Source: Streptomyces xiamenensis (GTDB taxonomy: Bacteria > Actinomycetota > Actinomycetes > Streptomycetales > Streptomycetaceae). From it: a DNA stretch of 64,000 nt. This document shows, one piece after another, positions 63,601-64,000 of the stretch (the stretch's first letter is position 1; the number at the start of each line of letters is the position of its first letter). A program made the position numbers and the translations under genes. Where the stretch lies: contig NZ_CP009922.3 of assembly GCF_000993785.3 (NCBI RefSeq), positions 5,518,001 through 5,582,000 on the forward strand. The letters are read 5' to 3'. The notes beneath the pieces were generated by a model. That model saw nothing but the letters and a program-made list of their open reading frames with translations, did not search any database and was not told the origin of the DNA.

Positions 63601-64000
63601 GCGTGTCCGCGCCGTTCAGCGTCAGGAACGGTGCCCCGTGCAGGAGTTCGGTGACATTGCGGTGCCGTGTCAGCACCCCCTTGGGCCGGCCGGTGGAGCC
63701 GGAGGTGAAGATGACGTAGCAGCCGTTGTCGGGGCCGACCCCGCTGACCGGGTCGGAGTCCCGCCCCGGGCCGGCCGGTTGCGGCCGTTCCAGGTCCAAT
63801 ACGTCCCACGGCCCGTCCGGCACCCGGTCCGCGACCCGCTCCGTCGTCAGCACCAGCGGCGCGGCGACCTGCTTGAGCATGTACTCCAGCCGGGCGGCCG
63901 GGAATTCGGGGTCCAGGGGGACGTAGGTGCCGCCGGCCTTCAGGATGCCGAGCAGCGCGGTGACCATCTCCAGGGAGCGTTCGGCGCACAGACCCACGCA
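48650..64000 (-). CDS. giant NRPS, visible domains A-T-(C-A-T)x4-TE, N terminus beyond window
   Basis: More than 5115 residues; the frame runs off the right edge inside the first visible A domain. Carrier domains with LGGDSIR or LGGHSLLA lie near 62550, 59300, 56050, 52780 and 49600. Condensation HHxxxD motifs lie near 61910, 58660, 55430 (HHAILDG, HHAILDG, HHAVLDG) and 52200 (HHVALDA). Pocket codes read by hand: first A DNFHLGCTFK, second DVFHLGCTFK (unassigned, hydrophobic-type), third DFWSVGMVHK (Thr-like). The fourth and fifth A domains replace the usual FDxS segment by SAF(L/V)SDFFL and give no reliable code. The thioesterase (about 48653-49450) has GWSAGG with the active Ser, an Asp in VIDAESG and a His in GDHFQML, so this protein releases the peptide. 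No epimerisation domain is visible. Confidence 0.95.
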   Translation of the reverse strand, partial: CVGLCAERSLEMVTALLGILKAGGTYVPLDPEFPAARLEYMLKQVAAPLVLTTERVADRVPDGPWDVLDLERPQPAGPGRDSDPVSGVGPDNGCYVIFTSGSTGRPKGVLTRHRNVTELLHGAPFLTLNGADTLLQLAPLPFDNSTFEVWAPLVGGARLVMAPPISYGPADIARWVQEHEVTVLHATASLFTLLVDHEPATFDGLRRFLTGSETVSPQHAARVLQRCPELELVNCWGPTETTTFSVCGAYTRHTLPDGPLPLGSPLVNTEVHVLDDAGMPTPIGTPGELYVSGPCLARGYLNNPTMTAERFLPHPHHPGRRLYRTGDRGRWTHRGAVEFLGRVDHMIKIRGYRIELGEVETALRAHPQVRECVVVARQDGTGPADLVGYLVPHEPAPTRGELRGWLGERLPGYMVPRQFVFLDALPLTPRAKVDRRALPAPDGERPDLVEAFDPPQGETEQHLAAIWQQVLGIDRVGRHDNFFDLGGDSIRSIQILGQARSAGLRFALQEVTRRPTLAELAQAVTRDEDDGDTRAADAEQQAPFTLLSPEDRAALPGGLDDAYPMAQLQIGMVYEQERDRERAPYHNVHSIRLAGPFDEAAFREALARTVARHPVLRTSFELSGCSVPVQLVHAHAVTPLEVTDLRGLDDAARHAALAGHLEHERKRPLTLSEAPLWRMTVHLLSDDAFQWTVTEHHAILDGWSLASTLTEISTAYDALRAGDHTRHAAPRSTFRDFIAAERAALTSAETRDYWHRLLADRPDSRLPVTGLPGAAGAGDESHQHDEAQGYGALSTVLPAALLGRLDALARGARVPFKSVVLAAHLRVLSLLTGSGDVVSGLTTHGRLAEADGTEARGLFLNTLPFRLRLPGGSWTDLARAVFAREQETQPHRRYPMAAIQRELGGDPLFEVSFVYNHFHQLAAATDGPGMSLTQGEADVRGGMARTHFPLVVAISRGLETEGLRLEFEYDARLLAPGRAAALRDAYTRVLETMVADPEAPHRRAPLVPDAEARMIASWQGPRVEVPAVPVHEMVAARAAATPDAVAVVAGDRQLTYGELNVRANRLAHTLRDLGVGPDVCVGLGAERSLEMVTALLGILKAGGTYVPLDPGFPAARLDGMLRACGATVLLATEAARDRIPDGPWTVLPVTVAEDAGGDPLRDADPVSGVGPDHGAYVVFTSGSTGRPKGVVTRHRNVTELLHGGESMVLRPQDVLLQIAPSSFDVATFEVWAPLVGGARLVMAPPDSYGPADIARWVRAYGVTVLHATASLFALLVDHEPATFDGLRRFLTGSETVSPQHARRVLERHPGLELVNCWGPTETTTFSVCGTFTQGNVPEGPLPLGSPLVNTEVHVLDKAGLPTPIGTPGELYVSGPCLARGYLDNPALTAERFLPHPHHPGRRLYRTGDRGRWSPHGTLEFLGRIDHMIKIRGYRIELGEIEAALREQPEIQACVVTARGDGRTPGVVTDLVGYVVPRPGETAPPDLLRSRLAARLPGYMVPQRFVTLDELPLTPNAKVDRAALPVPAAERPSLVQPFDPPRGEVEQRLGAIWQQVLGIDRVGRHDNFFDLGGDSIRSIQVLGHARDAGLVFALQDLLDHPTPAALAVAAAQAPPGAEAGAHPRSAEPYDLLTPEDRATLPGGLDDAYPMAELQIGMVYEQERSPGRNPYHNVETLRLSGPFDETAFREALARTVARHPVLRTSFDLDGRSEPLQLVHRTAETPLTVTDIRGLDEPDRRTVLTEYIRAERDAALPLDRAPLWRMAVHVLTDDAFQWTVTEHHAILDGWSLASTLTEISAAYRALQTGNDTRHAAPRSTFRDFIAAERAALASPDSERFWLDLLADRPDPRLPRVGTARIPGAPAPVVPGERRRTDAAAGRGALETPLGAELTAALEAFARRAGVPFKSVLLAAHLRVLAVAGGSPDVVTGLSSNGRLEEADGTEARGLFLNTLPFRLRLPGGSWTDLARATHAAERATHPHRRYPMAAIRRKLGGAPLFAAGFVHHHFHQLDGTGPDGAPFDAGAQEQPVTGAGWTTLPLLVSLSREPGAAGLRLDLEYDATELTAEQAGWLRDAHVRALEAMAADPEAPYAPVSLIPAAERELVGSWVGGDTVCAAGLLHEQVAARAAQAPDAVAVVCGEDRLTYWDLDRRANALAHALIERGVGAETPVGLLLDRSAEAVVAALAVLKAGGVYVPLDTTFPAERLRHILTETAAPLVLTRNTTAPEGPWVPFDIGSFRETAEEAPDVAIDPENACYVIFTSGSTGRPKGTTVTHRNVTRLFTAARSALELRTDDVWSQFHSFAFDFSVWEIWGPLTTGARLIVVPHETARDTHAFHALVRSEGVTVLSQTPTAFRAFEEVDAAAGQETALRAVVFGGEQLHQPSVRAWAGRHGYDAPALINMYGITETTVHVTHIRLTEEDLAGATAPVGRGLPDLRVYVLDAAGEPVPLGVTGELYVGGAGVTRGYTGRPALTADRFVPDPYGPPGSRLYRTGDLAHWTPQGTLHHQGRSDQQIKVRGHRLEPAEIETALQRHPHIAQAHLTHTHPDTLTAYLTTTTGQPLNTTELRTRLTAELPPYAIPHHFVHLAQLPLTPQGKIDTRALPAPPTDRPELAVEYEEPRPGHEEALAAVWRGVLGTGRIGRHDSFFDLGGDSIRAIRLLGRARVAGLRFAMPDLLERPTVARLAEVTTVVAAREPGPGDEGAFSLLSPEDRARLPEGLTDAYPMAELQVGMVYEMESDPDRLPYLNVETLRLPGAFDEAAFRQAVGLAVARHPALRTSFDLTGYAEPMQLVHREAPAPLTVIDLRDLDEAGRRTALVAYVENERRRPFVLESAPLWRMTVHVLTDTTFQWSVTEHHAVLDGWSLASTLTEIHGHYRQLLAGGTPRPEPVRSRYRDFVAAERAALASGATRDFWHRQLAGRPEARLPRRAAGLAPVPLGEHVVGESHERDEAAGHGVLSTPVPAATAAGLDAVARRCGVPFKSVVLAAHLRAVGLATGDPDVLVGLTANGRLEETDGEEARGLFLNTVPFRLALAPGSWADLVRAVFAAERALLPHRRYPMAALQRELGGGPLFDASFTYNHFHQFGALAQEVSDTEAAEQDVAGTGRTNFVLGVTVSRDAGTQELRLELEYDARRLSADQVTVVRDYHLRALRAMAAEPDAPHEEAVLLGTAERDLLEAWSGRDGARDGARVPVHAMLRAQVAAAPEAVALEDGARRVTFAALDADSDRLAGRLRRAGVGRGDLVGICLPAGRGAVTAVWAVWKAGAAFVPLDPELPAGRLRLMAQDAGPVVLVTGDDGAGSVPEGFPTLRWSGPDDGPADPGNTDQQPVTVTERDLAYVMYTSGTSGAPKGVAVEHGSLSHYATGLLLPRLREAAPGGERLRVALGTSAFLSDFFLEQVLALLDGHTLLVLSGAEGRDPRQLVARAQDAGRAAGVIGATTAQVHLMVEAGLLDAPHPPRLVTLGGEACPPDLWSALAARPGTIAHNTYGPTEATVDVTGIRVTEHQDPVIGRPLGAVRVRVLDAALREVPPGATGELYLGGPAVARGYRGRPELTADVFVPDPWGPPGARLYRTGDLVRYGAGGLLEFAGRADQQLKISGQRVEPAEIEAVLRSHPGVSAAAVTAHRDGTAPGARTTLVAHVVPAGAAPDDAGLTAYLADRLPAVAVPSVLRTVAGLPLTAVGKLDREALRRAAGTPRAARRHGGPPVTPTQRRVAAVWCQVLGLTEVGIEDDFVALGGHSLLAVRLVMRLGTEFGVRVRLHEVFERPTVAAMARLLEEHTARGTTASGPIVRAVRAPGEALPASYAQERLWFLWHLAPDSPTYHVTWARDVEGPLDVARLGAAVDALIGRFEALRTTLDTDADGAVVQRVGPAWSCGLAAGECPPGEVTARLSALVAEPFDLTRGPLLRVRVWRTGSRRHTLAFVAHHVALDAWSLEVFERELWALYRADGDLAAAGLPRLAADYPDYTRWQRELLAERGGAEREYWTRTLAGAVPTVPQPDRPAPEDGGFSGDRRGLRIPAERVAWLTELRRDTGSTAFMALLAVYCLHVARHAGSRDVTVGTPVSGRSHPDTAALIGFFVNTLALRVRIDPEEDFAAHLARVRTAVLEAFAHQELPFEQVVRAVRPEREAGGNPLFRTMFTHVPAAGSGRADAGAPAGLRLTDRSLPPGGAHFDLSLEVTESARALHLELTFRPELYDGETAEQLLASFAGLLDTLGRHPGAPLREVLAAGADERARLAAWQGPVREVSRKPVHELLAARVALTPRAVAVRDEAGPLTFAAFSAAVDALAARLLRAGVRRGDVVGVWLRPGRAALTAIWAVWRAGAAFVVLDPELPVARQRLMGEESAPVLLLTAPDGAAEPPRAGVPVLVVGTEPEPGTDREAVEFPAVGPHDLAAVLYTSGSTGRPKGVLIEHGGLTDFAEATLLPRLREAGGGQPLRMAAGTSAFVSDFFLAQILALLDGHPLTLLGAPERRDPRLLVERAQRPETALDTLDVTTAQVQLMVEAGLLDAPFPPSVIVLGGEACPPDLWALLRDHPKVTAFNAYGPSETTVEATYAPFAGRPAPVIGRPDANTVIRVLDAAGDPVPPGTPGEIHIGGAGVGRGYLGDPVLSADRFVPDPWGPPGSRLYRSGDRGRYTADGMLEFLGRADGQVKIAGQRVEPAEVEAALRGHPAVAAAAVTAHHTGAGSRPRLVAHVVPATDTLPEPAALRLHLTRLLPEAAIPTDVVRVDALPRTASGKLDRAALRLPGPGSGGPAEGRAPRSGTERRLAEVWAGLLGRSGIGVHEDFFALGGHSLLAVRLAERLREHFGVRVPLARLYGAPTVAAQAAYLDGAGAGSDRVVPLGGTPGAVPLVLAHPLGGTLFGYRELVAELAGEFEVLGLMGDPWSGAAPGGLDDLATAYVRELAPLLAGREPVVVAGWSAGGALAHEVAVRLRRLGVPVSRLVVIDAESGVAPGAPDAPEPADAARAGVTVERLERIRAAVLREGPAALLGGREAGGVLATLGVDAAALAELDGPTTATLLAYWRDLLGALGRWRPARFAGDARLVLSLTDGAAERERIAAGWRELTGSLTVAHTDGDHFQMLRRPWVGAVADAVRDRTESRGA
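58104..58190. repeat. near-module repeat in NRPS condensation domain, copy 1
   Basis: These 87 bases are identical to 61371-61457, one module (3267 bases) away. They encode part of the condensation domain (LFLNTLPFRLRLPGGSWTDL). They belong to a longer run of near-identity between modules two and three, which points to recent duplication or gene conversion. Confidence 0.85.
61371..61457. repeat. near-module repeat in NRPS condensation domain, copy 2
   Basis: Exact copy of 58104-58190. A second pair of near-identical stretches is found in the A domains around 60128-60183 and 63371-63426. Confidence 0.85.

Overview
The window is high-GC actinomycete chromosome, most likely Streptomyces or a close relative. 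It carries a geosmin synthase, a two-domain small laccase of the Streptomyces type, a RamB-like regulator beside isocitrate lyase, a polylysine-synthetase-like protein, DmdR/IdeR-type iron boxes and frequent GTG starts with 4-base ATGA/GTGA overlaps. No tRNA, rRNA or CRISPR array was seen. The left edge cuts an ATP-dependent DNA ligase and the right edge cuts a giant NRPS.

Left part (1-15.8 kb): mostly core genes. These are a DNA ligase start, a DUF2087 protein, 6-phosphogluconate dehydrogenase, a DUF4032 protein and an arylamine N-acetyltransferase. They are followed by a 1325-residue Pls/PosA-type peptide polymer synthetase with a lysine-like binding pocket, the divergent ramB/aceA pair, geosmin synthase and an SDR/DUF2867 protein.

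Middle (15.8-29.8 kb): an iron-siderophore ABC operon (binding protein, two FecCD permeases, FecE ATPase) runs leftward from a 28-bp palindromic iron box. One permease carries a one-base frameshift. Divergent to it is a tightly coupled seven-gene operon: 4-hydroxyphenylpyruvate dioxygenase, membrane acyltransferase, UbiA prenyltransferase, polyprenyl diphosphate synthase, a squalene/oxidosqualene-cyclase-like enzyme and two flavin oxygenases. Together these look like a pathway that prenylates homogentisate, epoxidises the chain and cyclises it to a meroterpenoid. I do not recognise this set as a named pathway. A 203-bp inverted-repeat element sits inside the operon and has rewritten the end of the acyltransferase. 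A siderophore-interacting reductase with its own iron box closes the block.

Extracellular block (30-37 kb): a secreted lytic transglycosylase, a Tat-exported small laccase, and, divergent from the laccase, a two-gene operon. The operon encodes a ThuA plus PQQ-type sugar dehydrogenase and a cupredoxin plus Ig-like plus DUF1080 protein. This could be a sugar oxidation and copper electron-transfer set.

Right part (37-64 kb): a second iron-box-controlled siderophore uptake operon (binding protein and two permeases, no ATPase) is followed by a leftward NRPS cluster: MFS exporter, MbtH-like protein, stand-alone adenylation protein, a T-C-A-T NRPS (frameshifted once), a NodU/CmcH-type carbamoyltransferase, and a giant NRPS whose visible part is A-T-(C-A-T)x4-TE. 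Hand-read pocket codes suggest Val for the T-C-A-T protein and Thr for one module of the giant protein. The last two A domains have an unusual pocket. The product is predicted to be a carbamoylated peptide of at least six residues; its identity is unknown.
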